From Rhodopirellula baltica (GTDB lineage Bacteria > Planctomycetota > Planctomycetia > Pirellulales > Pirellulaceae), in contig PPHI01000001.1 of assembly GCA_002901265.1 (NCBI GenBank), forward strand, positions 372,001 to 436,000: a stretch of DNA of 64,000 bases. Reading direction: 5' to 3'. The position numbers and the translations under genes are program-made. Every line of letters begins with the position of its first letter. The first letter of the stretch is position 1. The notes under the pieces are model-generated. The model was not told the origin of the DNA, searched no databases, and worked only from the letters and a program-made list of their open reading frames with translations. Below, piece after piece: positions 51,307 through 61,016 of the stretch.

Positions 51307-52233
51307 TCAAGCACGCGGGTGGAATTGCTGATGGACTTTTTTTAGTCGCGAGTGTTCCACGTGTGTGTAGATCTGTGTCGTTTGAATGCTCGCGTGTCCG
51401 AGCATCTCTTGGACTTGGCGAAGGTCCGCGCCGCCGGCCAGCAAGTGAGTCGCGAAGCTGTGTCGTAGTGAGTGCGGGCTGATATCGCTGGTGATCCCCG
51501 CGCGTGTCGCGTACTGTTTGACCAGTCGCCACAGTTGGATGCGATCGAGAGGTCGGCCGGTGCGGGAGAGAAACAGTTCGCTGTGTTCGTTGTTCCGTTT
51601 GGCGGCCAGTTCGGTGCGAAGTGGATCGAGGTACAACTTGATCGCTTCGATCGCACGTCCGCCGATCGGCACCATTCGTTGCTTGCCGCCTTTACCGGTG
51701 CACTTGAGATGCTTTTGATCGAGCGACAAATCTTGCAGCCGTAGCGTGCAAACTTCACTGGCCCGGCAACCGGTCGCGTACAAGACTTCGAGCATTGCTT
51801 TGTCGCGTTCCCAGAACGCATCGATCTTGCGTGGTGCGGACAAGAACGCTTCGACCTGACGTTGTGTTAAGACGCCGGGGACGCGTTGCCAAAGTTTCTG
51901 CGCGGCAAGCAGTTCGGCAGGGTTGTCGGTGACGACGCCTTCGAGTTGCAAGTATTTAAAAAATGTGCGAACGGCGACGACGGCGCGTGAGACGGATGCG
52001 GGGGCAAGCTTTGCTTGTTGCAGGCAAGCCATGAAGTCGGTCAGGTCTCCGACACGGATCGCATCGAGCCTGCGTTTGCCCAGCCAGTCGATGAATCGCG
52101 TTAAGTCGCGTCCATAAGCGGCGATGGAATTGTCCGCGAGGTGGCATTCGCCGCGGAGGTAACCAAGGAATTCGTCGCGCACCGATTGTGCGGATTGTCG
52201 AGGCTTTGCCGAAGGTCCGGCAGCCTGGAGCAT
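51307..52233 (-). CDS. xerD: XerC/XerD-type tyrosine recombinase
   Basis: The 308-residue product from the ATG at 52233 has the Xer N-domain (LGYLRGECHLADNSIAAYGR) and the catalytic set: Arg in YATGCRASEVCTLRLQD, KGGKQRMVP, PHSLRHSFATHLLAGG (H-x-x-R), LGHASIQTTQIYTHV (His and Tyr). Xer recombinases resolve chromosome dimers at dif. XerC and XerD cannot be told apart by eye; the longer upstream frame is not conserved-looking. Confidence 0.85.
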   Translation of the reverse strand: MLQAAGPSAKPRQSAQSVRDEFLGYLRGECHLADNSIAAYGRDLTRFIDWLGKRRLDAIRVGDLTDFMACLQQAKLAPASVSRAVVAVRTFFKYLQLEGVVTDNPAELLAAQKLWQRVPGVLTQRQVEAFLSAPRKIDAFWERDKAMLEVLYATGCRASEVCTLRLQDLSLDQKHLKCTGKGGKQRMVPIGGRAIEAIKLYLDPLRTELAAKRNNEHSELFLSRTGRPLDRIQLWRLVKQYATRAGITSDISPHSLRHSFATHLLAGGADLRQVQEMLGHASIQTTQIYTHVEHSRLKKVHQQFHPRA

Positions 52234-52537
52234 CTGCAGTTTCGTTTTTCGTTTGGCCAACGCGTTGGTGATTGAGCGAGTGGAGCGGCAAAAAAGGTAC
52301 CTGACACCTTTGTATCGGCTGGTGGGCGGATGGAGATTGCTGTCAGTGGGGACGTGGGGTTGGTAGTGGTTGTGATGGCCGCGTAGGAATGCTGGAATGG
52401 GCCGATTGGCAAAGGGAGTTGTTCTGCGGGTGCAGATCATCCGGCGGGGGACTACAACTACCTTTGTCGCGTCCGAGGTGCTTGGTCGCGAACGCCAAGA
52501 GGCTGACTTCAATCCTTTTTGATGACACGAATTTACG
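52234..52537. other. divergent promoter region between xerD and galE
   Basis: About 300 bases between the two divergent starts. No gene or clear structure was recognised; it should contain both promoters. Confidence 0.35.
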
Positions 52538-53530
52538 ATGAATCTTCTTGTTGTGGGTGGAGCCGGTTACATCGGCTCGCATGCCGTTCGCTTGTTGCTC
52601 GATGCCGGTCATTCGGTGACGGTTTACGACAACCTGTCGCGTGGTCATCGAGAAGCGGTTCCAGAGGGAATGCTGGTCGAAGGCGAGTTGTCCGACCGTG
52701 AGAAGCTGGTCGGCGTGTTGAAAGAGAAACAGATCGACGCCGTGATGCACTTCGCCGCGTTCGCGCTCGTTAACGAGTCGGTCAACGATCCGGCACTGTA
52801 TTACCGCAACAACGTGATCGACGCGGTCGAATTGCTTGACGCGATGCGTGAAGCCGATGTGAAGAAGATCGTGTTCAGCAGCACGACGGCGACGTATGGT
52901 GAGCCGGACGTGATCCCAATCGCCGAAACGACGCTGCAACAGCCGATCAACCCGTACGGGTTTACCAAGCTGGTGTTCGAGCAAGCACTGGCTGATTATG
53001 CGGCGGCCTACGGGTTTGGTTATGCGGCACTGCGTTATTTCAACGCGGCCGGCGCGCGGCCTGACGGAACGATCGGCGAAGATCACCATCCGGAATCCCA
53101 CTTGATCCCGATTGTCCTGCAAGTGGCGCTCGGTCAGCGCGAGCACATCACGGTGTTTGGCGATGATTATCCCACGCCCGACGGCACCTGCATTCGCGAC
53201 TACATTCACGTCGACGATCTTGGGAGGGCCCACTTGGCGGCCCTGGAACGTTTGCAGCCTGGCAAAGGCATCTGTGTCAATTTGGGGACAGGGCGTGGGA
53301 CAAGCGTCCGCGAAATTATCGATGCTTGCCGCGAAGTCACCGGTCATCCGATCCCAGAAGTCATGGGTGAGCGTCGCGCGGGAGACCCACCAGAGCTGAT
53401 TGCTGATGCGTCGCTCGCCAAGGAGCTGTTGGGGTGGACTGCGGAATACACCGACGTCAAGGGAATCGTCGAAACCGCTTGGCGATGGCACGAAAGCCAC
53501 CCACAAGGGTACTCGATGCCAAAGTCGTAG
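52538..53530 (+). CDS. galE: UDP-glucose 4-epimerase
   Basis: The 330-residue protein is a short-chain dehydrogenase-type epimerase: NAD site GGAGYIGSHAVRLLLDAG, DNLSRGHREAV, FSSTTATYGEPD (catalytic Thr/Ser), NPYGFTKLVFEQALADY (YxxxK, Tyr and Lys), and ALRYFNAAGARPDGTIGED. It interconverts UDP-glucose and UDP-galactose for cell-surface sugars. Length is normal, with no lesion. Confidence 0.95.
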   Translation: MNLLVVGGAGYIGSHAVRLLLDAGHSVTVYDNLSRGHREAVPEGMLVEGELSDREKLVGVLKEKQIDAVMHFAAFALVNESVNDPALYYRNNVIDAVELLDAMREADVKKIVFSSTTATYGEPDVIPIAETTLQQPINPYGFTKLVFEQALADYAAAYGFGYAALRYFNAAGARPDGTIGEDHHPESHLIPIVLQVALGQREHITVFGDDYPTPDGTCIRDYIHVDDLGRAHLAALERLQPGKGICVNLGTGRGTSVREIIDACREVTGHPIPEVMGERRAGDPPELIADASLAKELLGWTAEYTDVKGIVETAWRWHESHPQGYSMPKS

Positions 53531-53565
53531 CGACCGCTTTTGCGATCTAGAATGGAAAGGTGCCA

Positions 53566-53597
53566 CCACTTGATGCCGCTTTTTTGGGATCAAGTGG
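53566..53597 (+). terminator. hairpin downstream of galE
   Basis: CCACTTGAT (53566-53574) and ATCAAGTGG (53589-53597) form a 9-bp stem around a T-rich loop. It is 36 bases after the galE stop, but no T-run follows the stem, so termination is uncertain. Confidence 0.4.
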
Positions 53598-53691
53598 CCA
53601 GGTGATGCGTTCTGGAAAGGGATGTGCTTCGGCGTTCCAGCTCATTCGCAAACCTTTTCTCGTCTTATTCCACTCTGTATCGCCAATCTTG

Positions 53692-55626
53692 ATGACCATG
53701 CATTCGATGAATCGGCTAGCAAGTCAAATCCGTTCTGGAGCTGCCGTGTGGGTGGTCGTTGTGATGTTTACCGCAGGAGTTGGCGGTGCGGCCGAGTTAG
53801 ATCGGCGGCAACAAACGTTAGTGCGAAATCTTGGCATCGCGATCAACAGCGCGAACAAGAACTACTTCGACCAAAAGATCGAGTCTGCCGAAAACGATTA
53901 TCGCCGTGCGCAGGAGCAGGTCGAACGGATTGTGGCGCAGGACAATCCGGATCTGTTCGACGCGATTACAAAGCACCTTGACGCGATGCGGCTGACGCAT
54001 GCGAAGCTGGAGTTGGAAGGGGCTTCACTGCCCCCGTTTCGGCGTCCGGAGCGTCCGACAGGAACCGGCGCGGGGATGAAGCCTGGGGATTCCGCGACCG
54101 ACCTCGTCAGCTTTCAAGACGATGTCGCACCGATCTTGTCGACGAAGTGTGGCAGTTGCCATGTGACGCGCAGCCAAGGCGGTTTTTCGCTGGCCAGCTA
54201 TGCGGTTCTGATGAAAGGGCCACCCGAAGGCGTCGTCGTGTTTGCTGGCGATGTCATCGGAAGTCGGCTAATCGAAACGATCGAGACCGGAGACATGCCA
54301 CGTGGTGGAGCGACGGTTTCACCAGACGAGCTCAAGACCTTGAAAGATTGGGTGTTGCAAGGTGCCAAATTTGATGGTGCCGACGCGACCGCTCGGATCG
54401 GTGCGGGCGGCACCCCCGATCCGGCGCCCCAGCAGATGACGCCGGTGATCACAAAAGCGACTGGCGACGAGTCAATCAGTTTTTCTGCCGACATCGCACC
54501 GTTGTTGGTCGACAATTGCAGCGGTTGTCATTTGGACGCGATGCAGACACGCGGCGGTTTGCAGATGAACCAGTTCACGCAATTAATGCGTGGTGGTGAC
54601 AGCGGTCCGGTGATCACGCCTGGGCGTGGCGAAGCGAGTTTGATCGTCAAAAAGCTGCGTGGGACCGCCGCCGACGGGGCGCGGATGCCGGTCGGTCGTC
54701 CGGCGTTGTCTGACGATTCGATCGCATTGATCAGCCGCTGGATCGACGAAGGTGCAAAGCTGGATGCGGACGAGGCTTTGCCGGTCAAGGTGATGGCTCG
54801 GATGGCTTGGGTCGCCAGTGCGAGTAGCGAGGAGATAACGGCACGTCGCACCGAATTGGCCAATCAGAACTTAAAACTTGCTGGCAGCTCGCAGCCGCTG
54901 ACCGAAACACAAACCGATCACTTCCGCGTCGTTGGTCCAGGATCAAAAGCGACGCAAGAGATGGTCGCGAAGGCAGCCGAGGGGCATCTCAAAATCGCCA
55001 AGACGGTCGCGAAGTCCGCGGGCAAGACCAAGGCCGACGCGTCGGCGGAGGGTTATTTCCAGGGCAAGGCGACGATTTTTGTGTTTCCCAAACGCTATGA
55101 CTACAGCGAGTTCGCGAAGATGGTCGAGCAACGCAGCGTCCCGGCGGATTGGAATTCGCATTGGTCGTATGATGGCGAGGACGCTTATTTGGTGACCGTC
55201 GCGAGCGAGAGTGACGACGAAGAGGCGATCGAAGACAGGTTGCTTGCGCCGGTGATCAGTTTGGCCGTTGCGAGTCGCGGGATGGATGTGCCTCGCTGGT
55301 TTTCCGAGGGGATCGGTTCGGCCCTGGCGAGTGAGCAAACCGTGAAAAATCGGCTCGATAAGGCAAAGCTGCGAACCAAGATGATGGAGGCCGCGTCCAC
55401 GGTAAAAGACGCGAAGGCCTTTTTGGAGAACCGTTTGACTCCAGAGCAGGCCGACGCACTTGGAACGCTTATCGCTATGACCATGCTTGATCGAGCTCGC
55501 AGAAAATCACTCGACACCACGATCCGATACCTATCCGCAGGCAAGCCGTTTGAGCAAGCCTTTGCCGGAGGGTTCGGCGTTTCCCCAGCGGTCTATCTGG
55601 ACCAGTTTTTGAGCTATTCGCGATAG
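53692..55626 (+). CDS. exported planctomycete c-type cytochrome-domain protein
   Basis: From the ATG at 53692 the product has 644 residues with a signal peptide (about 1-32). Two heme-binding cytochrome modules have CGSCH (in ILSTKCGSCHVTRSQGGF) and CSGCH (in LLVDNCSGCHLDAMQTRG), each followed by a GDMPRGG or GARMPVG-like Met-containing segment. The C-terminal 250 residues resemble a degenerate peptidase-MA-like domain (PRWFSEGIGSALASE) without the zinc motif. Such proteins are typical of planctomycetes and probably sit in the periplasm. Confidence 0.85.
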   Translation: MTMHSMNRLASQIRSGAAVWVVVVMFTAGVGGAAELDRRQQTLVRNLGIAINSANKNYFDQKIESAENDYRRAQEQVERIVAQDNPDLFDAITKHLDAMRLTHAKLELEGASLPPFRRPERPTGTGAGMKPGDSATDLVSFQDDVAPILSTKCGSCHVTRSQGGFSLASYAVLMKGPPEGVVVFAGDVIGSRLIETIETGDMPRGGATVSPDELKTLKDWVLQGAKFDGADATARIGAGGTPDPAPQQMTPVITKATGDESISFSADIAPLLVDNCSGCHLDAMQTRGGLQMNQFTQLMRGGDSGPVITPGRGEASLIVKKLRGTAADGARMPVGRPALSDDSIALISRWIDEGAKLDADEALPVKVMARMAWVASASSEEITARRTELANQNLKLAGSSQPLTETQTDHFRVVGPGSKATQEMVAKAAEGHLKIAKTVAKSAGKTKADASAEGYFQGKATIFVFPKRYDYSEFAKMVEQRSVPADWNSHWSYDGEDAYLVTVASESDDEEAIEDRLLAPVISLAVASRGMDVPRWFSEGIGSALASEQTVKNRLDKAKLRTKMMEAASTVKDAKAFLENRLTPEQADALGTLIAMTMLDRARRKSLDTTIRYLSAGKPFEQAFAGGFGVSPAVYLDQFLSYSR

Positions 55627-55827
55627 CATTTCTTTCTCATGCGATTGAGGAACGCTCCGCCGCCATGTCATTAGTGCCGGTACAAGCTGGCTAGTGCGGC
55701 GTCTGCGGGGCATCGTTCACAGAACTGGTCATTGACCGAGTATCGGACTTGGCCGGTTCCAGCTAGCATGTTGGCTCAATTCTTGACACCTCCCCCTAAA
55801 GGCCACCGGCCACGCCTGGATCTTTCC

Positions 55828-56835
55828 ATGATTGTGATAATGGAGCAGAGTGCGACCAAAGAACAAATTGATGCGGTCGCCAAGAAAGTTGAATCGATGG
55901 GACTCAAATCGAACGTCATTGTTGGCACCGAAAGGACCGTCATCGCCGCGATCGGTGACAAGCGGTCGGACTTTAAAGATTCGATCGAAAGCAGCCCCGG
56001 GGTCAGCGGCGTGGCGCCCATTTCCGCTCCGTACAAAATGGCCAGTCGCGAAGTTCGTCCCGAGCCTAGCGAAGTGAAGGTGTTGGACTTCGCTGCCGGT
56101 GCGGGCAGCGTCGGTTTCATCGGTGGTCCTTGCAGTGTTGAAAGCGAAGAGCAGCTGATGTCGACCGCGCGTGCCGTCAAAGCGGCTGGCGCGACAGGCC
56201 TGCGTGGTGGTGCGTTCAAGCCACGGACCAGCCCCTACAGTTTCCAGGGGATGAAAGAAGAAGGCCTCAAATTGTTGGCCGCCGCTCGCGAAGAGACCGG
56301 CTTGGCCGTGTTCACCGAAGTGATGGCGACCGAAGACGTTGACTTGGTTGCCAGTTATGCCGACGTTTTGCAAGTCGGCGCCCGCAACATGCAGAACTAC
56401 CGTTTGCTTGAAGCGGTCGGCAAAAGCGGCAAAGCGGTCCTGCTGAAACGTGGCGCGTCGGCCACGATGGACGAATTCTTGTTGGCTGCCGAATACATTC
56501 TGAACGAAGGCAACGAACAGGTCATGCTTTGCGAGCGAGGCATTCGCACGTTCGAGTCGCACACGCGATTCACGTTGCCTCTGGCCAGTGTTCCCTACTT
56601 GCACCGTCGCACGCACCTGCCTGTGATCATCGACCCCTCGCACGGCACCGGTCATACCTACATGGTTCACGACATGAGTGTTGCCGCGGTTGCCGCTGGT
56701 GCGGACGGCATTATCTTGGAAGTTCACCCCGATCCGTCCAACGCGATGAGCGACGGCTATCAATCGCAGACGTTCGGCGAATTCACCAAGACGATGTCAC
56801 GCTGTCAAAAAGTTTTGACCGCGCTTCAGGACTAA
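55828..56835 (+). CDS. aroF: DAHP synthase (3-deoxy-7-phosphoheptulonate synthase), AroF type with regulatory N-domain
   Basis: The 335-residue product from the ATG at 55828 has an N-terminal ferredoxin-like domain ([20 protein letters not shown]) and the barrel: [86 protein letters not shown]. It makes DAHP from phosphoenolpyruvate and erythrose 4-phosphate, the first step of aromatic synthesis. Four bases separate it from the methyltransferase gene. Confidence 0.95.
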   Translation: MIVIMEQSATKEQIDAVAKKVESMGLKSNVIVGTERTVIAAIGDKRSDFKDSIESSPGVSGVAPISAPYKMASREVRPEPSEVKVLDFAAGAGSVGFIGGPCSVESEEQLMSTARAVKAAGATGLRGGAFKPRTSPYSFQGMKEEGLKLLAAAREETGLAVFTEVMATEDVDLVASYADVLQVGARNMQNYRLLEAVGKSGKAVLLKRGASATMDEFLLAAEYILNEGNEQVMLCERGIRTFESHTRFTLPLASVPYLHRRTHLPVIIDPSHGTGHTYMVHDMSVAAVAAGADGIILEVHPDPSNAMSDGYQSQTFGEFTKTMSRCQKVLTALQD

Positions 56836-56839
56836 TTGC

Positions 56840-57847
56840 ATGAGCGACCAGCCGACTGACCAACAGCAAGCACAATCGGTTCGCGGGGCCGGTGATCGCA
56901 CTGTCCAGCAATACCAGGAATGGATGCAGATCAACGGCGCGGCGCACCTGATGCGTGCCGCCCGTGAATCGGGCGTGACTGCGGCACTGCGCGATCGCCA
57001 GCATTCACTGGAGGAGTTGTGTGAAGCGTTGTCGTTGCAGCCAGCGACGACACGGTTGTTGTTGGGCGGATTGGTCGCGATCGGATATGTCGAGCAGTAC
57101 GGCGACGATTATGCGTTGGCTCGCGCCGGGCACTTGCTGTGTCAGTACGACGAGGATCTTGGCGATGCCCGCTACGGGACACTGGTTGCCCGACTGAAGG
57201 GTGAGACGGTCGAGTCGTTGAGTGCCGATTCCTACCGTGATGACATTGCGGCGACCCAGTGGATTCACACTTCGGCTGCGATGCAAGCCGCTGAGGTGCT
57301 GGACGTTGGTGGTGAAAGCTATCAGGGCACCCGTGTCTTGGATCTGGGCTGCGGTTCCGCGGTCTGGAGCTGTGCGATGGCTCACCGAGATGAAACCGCG
57401 ACGGTGTTGGCGGTGGATCATCCCGGCGCGGTTGAGGCAGCACGGGCGACGGCTCAGTCGATCAATTTACAAGATCGCTACGAGTTTTTGCCGGCCGATC
57501 CTCGCCAAGTCGACTTGGGCGAACGCGAGTTTGATTTGGTGGTGCTGGCCCAGGTCTTGTCGGCCTATTCGGACGACGAAGCGGCAGCGTTGGTGAAGCA
57601 GTCCGCGTCGGTCTTAGCCAGCGGGGGCCGGTTGGCGGTTCCAGATTTGTACATTGGGCCTGGCAAAGCCGGATTGAAGGAATCTCTGGGGCGTTTGACC
57701 ACGAACTTGGCAACGCCAGCGGGCCGGGTGCGTGAGCTTCGTGATTGTCAGCAGATGCTGCTAGCAGCCGGTCTGGGAGCGATTCAGTTCACTTATTTGG
57801 CCGCAAGTCCGACCGGGCTGGGGATGATGGTTGCCGAAAAGGCATAG
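56840..57847 (+). CDS. O-methyltransferase-like SAM enzyme with N-terminal winged helix
   Basis: The 335-residue protein has a dimerisation/winged-helix N-domain (HLMRAARESGVTAALRDRQ, LEELCEALSLQPATTRLLLG). A Rossmann fold follows with SAM motif I VLDLGCGSAVWSCAMA, AVDHPGAVEAARATA and FDLVVLAQVLSAYSDDEA. This resembles hydroxyneurosporene-type small-molecule O-methyltransferases. The substrate is unknown. It starts 4 bases after aroF, so it belongs to the same operon. Confidence 0.85.
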   Translation: MSDQPTDQQQAQSVRGAGDRTVQQYQEWMQINGAAHLMRAARESGVTAALRDRQHSLEELCEALSLQPATTRLLLGGLVAIGYVEQYGDDYALARAGHLLCQYDEDLGDARYGTLVARLKGETVESLSADSYRDDIAATQWIHTSAAMQAAEVLDVGGESYQGTRVLDLGCGSAVWSCAMAHRDETATVLAVDHPGAVEAARATAQSINLQDRYEFLPADPRQVDLGEREFDLVVLAQVLSAYSDDEAAALVKQSASVLASGGRLAVPDLYIGPGKAGLKESLGRLTTNLATPAGRVRELRDCQQMLLAAGLGAIQFTYLAASPTGLGMMVAEKA

Positions 57848-58139
57848 GCTGTCATCGGGCCGGATCGTCCACAAAAAGTGCACTGCTGGGGGCGTTTGGC
57901 CGATGTTTGGGCCTGGGAAGGTTTCGGAAGCCTTCCGGATCTTCAGCAGGGGCAATGGCTCTTTAGCGAGGGCGCTGGCCCTTTCGAGGGGCAGGTGGTG
58001 TGAGTCGCAGCGCGGATCTCCGCCAAAGCGATGACTTTCTGGTAATCGTGGATTGACGAACCGGATCAGGCATTTCTACATTGCTGGGCCAAATTGATCA
58101 AAACAGACGATAAGTCTCCTCTTTCATGTAAATGCAGCC

Positions 58140-58322
58140 ATGGCTGTCCCAAAGCGAAAACACAGCAATAGTCGAACCGGCAAACGTCGCAGTCACGACC
58201 GAGTCAAAAAACGTCAGATCGGTTACTGCCCACAGTGCAGCAACTCGGTGCCGACGCACACGATTTGCCCAAAGTGCGGCTACTACATGGGCCGAACTCT
58301 GGTTGAGCAACGCGAAGAGTAA
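58140..58322 (+). CDS. rpmF: ribosomal protein bL32
   Basis: The 60-residue product MAVPKRKHSNSRTGKRRSHD... has the bL32 N-terminus and two CxxC pairs, YCPQC and ICPKC, for zinc. It belongs to the large ribosomal subunit. Its place ahead of the fatty-acid genes is the usual one, but plsX and fabH, which often follow, are absent. Confidence 0.97.
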   Translation: MAVPKRKHSNSRTGKRRSHDRVKKRQIGYCPQCSNSVPTHTICPKCGYYMGRTLVEQREE

Positions 58323-58683
58323 TCGCGGCTCCGCCCAGTTGATCTCATTTGACGCCAGGCTTCCTTCGTTAGCCGGCGTTCTAGCTGTCATGACGACGCC
58401 AGTTCGGTAGCGTCCAGTCTTTAGGTGTGCACGTCCAGGTGGCCGTTTTGGCTCCTGGCCAGCGCTCAGGTCCCCTTTCGGTGTGTGACGGCCAGTTCGG
58501 CCAATTGCCGATCGGTAGGCAACCGGTAAATTCGGTGGGCCCAGCGAAGGTGCAGTTTCCTTCCAGCCTGAAGGCTTCTTCCGAGGAAAGGCGAGCCCTG
58601 GGGGCTTGTCGATTTGGCGGGGCGAGTGCAAGTTGCGTCGCTGGCAAACTTTTGATTCACCTCCCCAGTGGCAATACACATCA
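58323..58683. other. gap between rpmF and fabD
   Basis: About 360 bases without a supported gene. plsX and fabH would be expected here in many bacteria; nothing resembling them is present. A fabD promoter may lie here. Confidence 0.4.
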
Positions 58684-59607
58684 ATGGACGTCGACGCGGT
58701 CGGGATTCTTTTTCCCGGACAGGGTGCCCAGGCAGTCGGAATGGGCAAATGGCTGTGCGAGAACTTCTCCGTCGCAAGCGAATTGTTCGCGCGTGCTGGT
58801 GAGGTGCTCGGGTACGACCTCGCGGATCTTTGCCAAAACGGTCCGTCGGAAAAACTTGACCAAACCGAGTTCAGCCAACCTGCGCTGTTTACCGTCGGTA
58901 TGGCCGCTGCCAGTGTGTTGCGGCAGGAACAGCCTGAGCGTCTCGCCAAGGTCAAGGCGACCGCAGGTTTGAGCTTAGGTGAGTACACCGCAGTGTGCTT
59001 TGCAGGCGGGTTAGAATTCGATGACGCGTTGCGGTTGGTGCAGCGTCGTGGCCAAGCGATGCAAGCGGCTGCTGATGTGGTCGAAAGCGGCATGGCCAGC
59101 GTCATCGGCATGGATCTAGAAACGTTAACCGCTCTATGCGACGAAGTTCGTGGCGAGGGCGAAGTCCTGCGGCCAGCCAACTTGCTGTGCCCTGGCAATA
59201 TCGCTGTTTCTGGTCACTTGTCGGCGTTGGATCGATTGGAGCCCGCGGCGCTGGAAGCAAAGGCGATGAAGGTCGTGCGATTGAGCGTTGCCGGCGCATT
59301 CCATACCTCGTTGATGCAGCCTGCGGTCGAAAAATTGACCGAAGCGCTCGCCGAGATGCCAATTAAAGACACTCAGATTCCGGTCTACAGCAACGTCGAC
59401 GCGCAGCCGCACCAGTCTGCAGACGAAGTGCGTGCGTTGTTGAGCCGCCAAGTCACCGAGCCGGTGCAGTGGGAAGCTTCGATTCGACGGATGGTCGACG
59501 ACGGCATCGGTGGGTTCGAAGAATTGGGGACCGGACGCGTGCTTCGCGGCACGCTTAAACGAATTCAACGCAAGCTGCCGACCGACGGGTTCGGCGACGA
59601 AGCGTAG
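58684..59607 (+). CDS. fabD: malonyl-CoA:ACP transacylase
   Basis: The 307-residue product from the ATG at 58684 has ILFPGQGAQAVGMG, the active-site Ser in TAGLSLGEYTAV, and the catalytic His in SVAGAFHTSLMQPA. It loads malonyl groups on acyl carrier protein for fatty-acid elongation. It precedes fabG, acpP and fabF. Upstream in-frame ATG at 58606 lacks family similarity. Confidence 0.95.
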   Translation: MDVDAVGILFPGQGAQAVGMGKWLCENFSVASELFARAGEVLGYDLADLCQNGPSEKLDQTEFSQPALFTVGMAAASVLRQEQPERLAKVKATAGLSLGEYTAVCFAGGLEFDDALRLVQRRGQAMQAAADVVESGMASVIGMDLETLTALCDEVRGEGEVLRPANLLCPGNIAVSGHLSALDRLEPAALEAKAMKVVRLSVAGAFHTSLMQPAVEKLTEALAEMPIKDTQIPVYSNVDAQPHQSADEVRALLSRQVTEPVQWEASIRRMVDDGIGGFEELGTGRVLRGTLKRIQRKLPTDGFGDEA

Positions 59608-59644
59608 CACGGTTTTCTTGACACAAGAGATTGATACGACCGCC

Positions 59645-60403
59645 ATGGAAATGACATTGAAGGCCAACTTGTCGGAACAAGTTGCGATTGTGACCGGTGC
59701 TTCGCAGGGGCTGGGTAAAGCCGTTGCGGTTGCTTTGGGGATGAACGGCGCGACGGTTGCTTGCTTGGCGCGGAATGCGGATAAGCTCGCCGACACGGTG
59801 AAAGAAATCGAAGCTGCCGGCGGCAAGGCTGTCGCGGTTGCCTGTGACGTGACCGATCGCAAGGCGACCGGTGAAGCGATCGAGCAAATCGCCAAAGAGC
59901 ACGGCCGATTGGACATCCTGGTCAACAACGCCGGCATCACGCGTGATAAAACGATGCGTGGGATGAGCGACGAGGAATGGGACAGCGTGATTGCGACCAA
60001 CCTCACCAGTTGCTTTGTTTGCTGTCGTGCGGCCGCCGGGATCATGCGTCGTCAGAAGTATGGCCGGATCATCAACATGGCCAGTATTTCGGGTCTGATG
60101 GGCAACCCCGGTCAAGCGAACTACTCGGCCAGCAAGGCCGGGATGATCGGGATGACTCGCACGATGAGCAAGGAACTGGTCAATCGTGGCGTGACCGTCA
60201 ACGCGGTCGCCCCAGGGTTTATCGCCAGCGAGATGACTGACGCGATTCCCGCAGCGATTTTGGAAGAAGTGAAAAAGACGATTCCCGCCAAACGCGTCGG
60301 AAACCCCGAAGATGTTGCGGCGGCAGTTCTGTTTTTGGCTTCCAAGGACGCAGGTTACATTTCAGGCCAAACCATCGTTGTTGATGGCGGCATGACCGGC
60401 TAA
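59645..60403 (+). CDS. fabG: 3-oxoacyl-ACP reductase
   Basis: The 252-residue protein from the ATG at 59645 is a short-chain dehydrogenase: VTGASQGLGKAVAVALG (NADPH site), NNAGITRDKTMRGM, and catalytic Ser-Tyr-Lys in NMASISGLMGNPGQANYSAS with KAG, then PGFIASEMTDAIP. It reduces 3-oxoacyl-ACP. It starts 38 bases after fabD; an ATG two codons later is an alternative. Confidence 0.95.
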   Translation: MEMTLKANLSEQVAIVTGASQGLGKAVAVALGMNGATVACLARNADKLADTVKEIEAAGGKAVAVACDVTDRKATGEAIEQIAKEHGRLDILVNNAGITRDKTMRGMSDEEWDSVIATNLTSCFVCCRAAAGIMRRQKYGRIINMASISGLMGNPGQANYSASKAGMIGMTRTMSKELVNRGVTVNAVAPGFIASEMTDAIPAAILEEVKKTIPAKRVGNPEDVAAAVLFLASKDAGYISGQTIVVDGGMTG

Positions 60404-60626
60404 GGAGCCGCGCCCGGGATGTATGTCCGGCTTAGTGAAGTCCGGCATATTGACGTCTTTTGCTTGTTTCCCCTATCTTTTCGGCGAATCAACGAGGCGT
60501 CCGAGGGCTCCATCGGCTGACCCGCGTTTGAAGCCCTGTTTGGCAATCTGCCAGGCACCGGCCAGAACGCACCACCTCCCATTCGAACTTCCCTGTTAAC
60601 GAACATAACAAACTGGAGAATCGCTT

Positions 60627-60872
60627 ATGGCTACCGTCGAAGAGCGCGTGGTCGACATCGTTGCTGAACAGCTTGGCGTCGAAAAAGACAAAATCACCCG
60701 TGAAACCTCTTTCGTCAACGATTTGGGCGCTGACTCGCTCGACACCGTCGAGTTGGTGATGGAACTCGAAGAAGAGTTCAACATCAGCATCCCCGACGAA
60801 GCCGCCGAAAAGATCCAAAAGGTCGGTGAAGCCGTCGATTTTATCGAAAACGCACGGGGCGAAGACGCGTAA
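60627..60872 (+). CDS. acpP: acyl carrier protein
   Basis: The 81-residue acidic protein carries the phosphopantetheine Ser in [20 protein letters not shown]. It shuttles growing acyl chains. The gap of 223 bases to fabG probably holds its own strong promoter, as is usual for this abundant protein. Confidence 0.97.
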   Translation: MATVEERVVDIVAEQLGVEKDKITRETSFVNDLGADSLDTVELVMELEEEFNISIPDEAAEKIQKVGEAVDFIENARGEDA

Positions 60873-60901
60873 GTTGCTCGCGTCATTCTCGAAGACTGCG
60901 A

Positions 60902-60943
60902 CGGGCGATGCACACTGCGTACAAAGTGCGAGTGCATCGCCCG
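60902..60943. repeat. long hairpin between acpP and fabF
   Basis: CGGGCGATGCAC (60902-60913) and GTGCATCGCCCG (60932-60943) pair perfectly over 12 bases, with a possible inner stem (ACT/AGT). There is no T-run. It may stabilise the abundant acpP message or attenuate read-through to fabF. Confidence 0.6.
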
Positions 60944-61016
60944 ATTTCGATGCAACGTTTGTCCCACTTCTTTATGAAACCTTGTCCGTCAAGGTTCCTT
61001 TCTTCCAGGCAGCACG

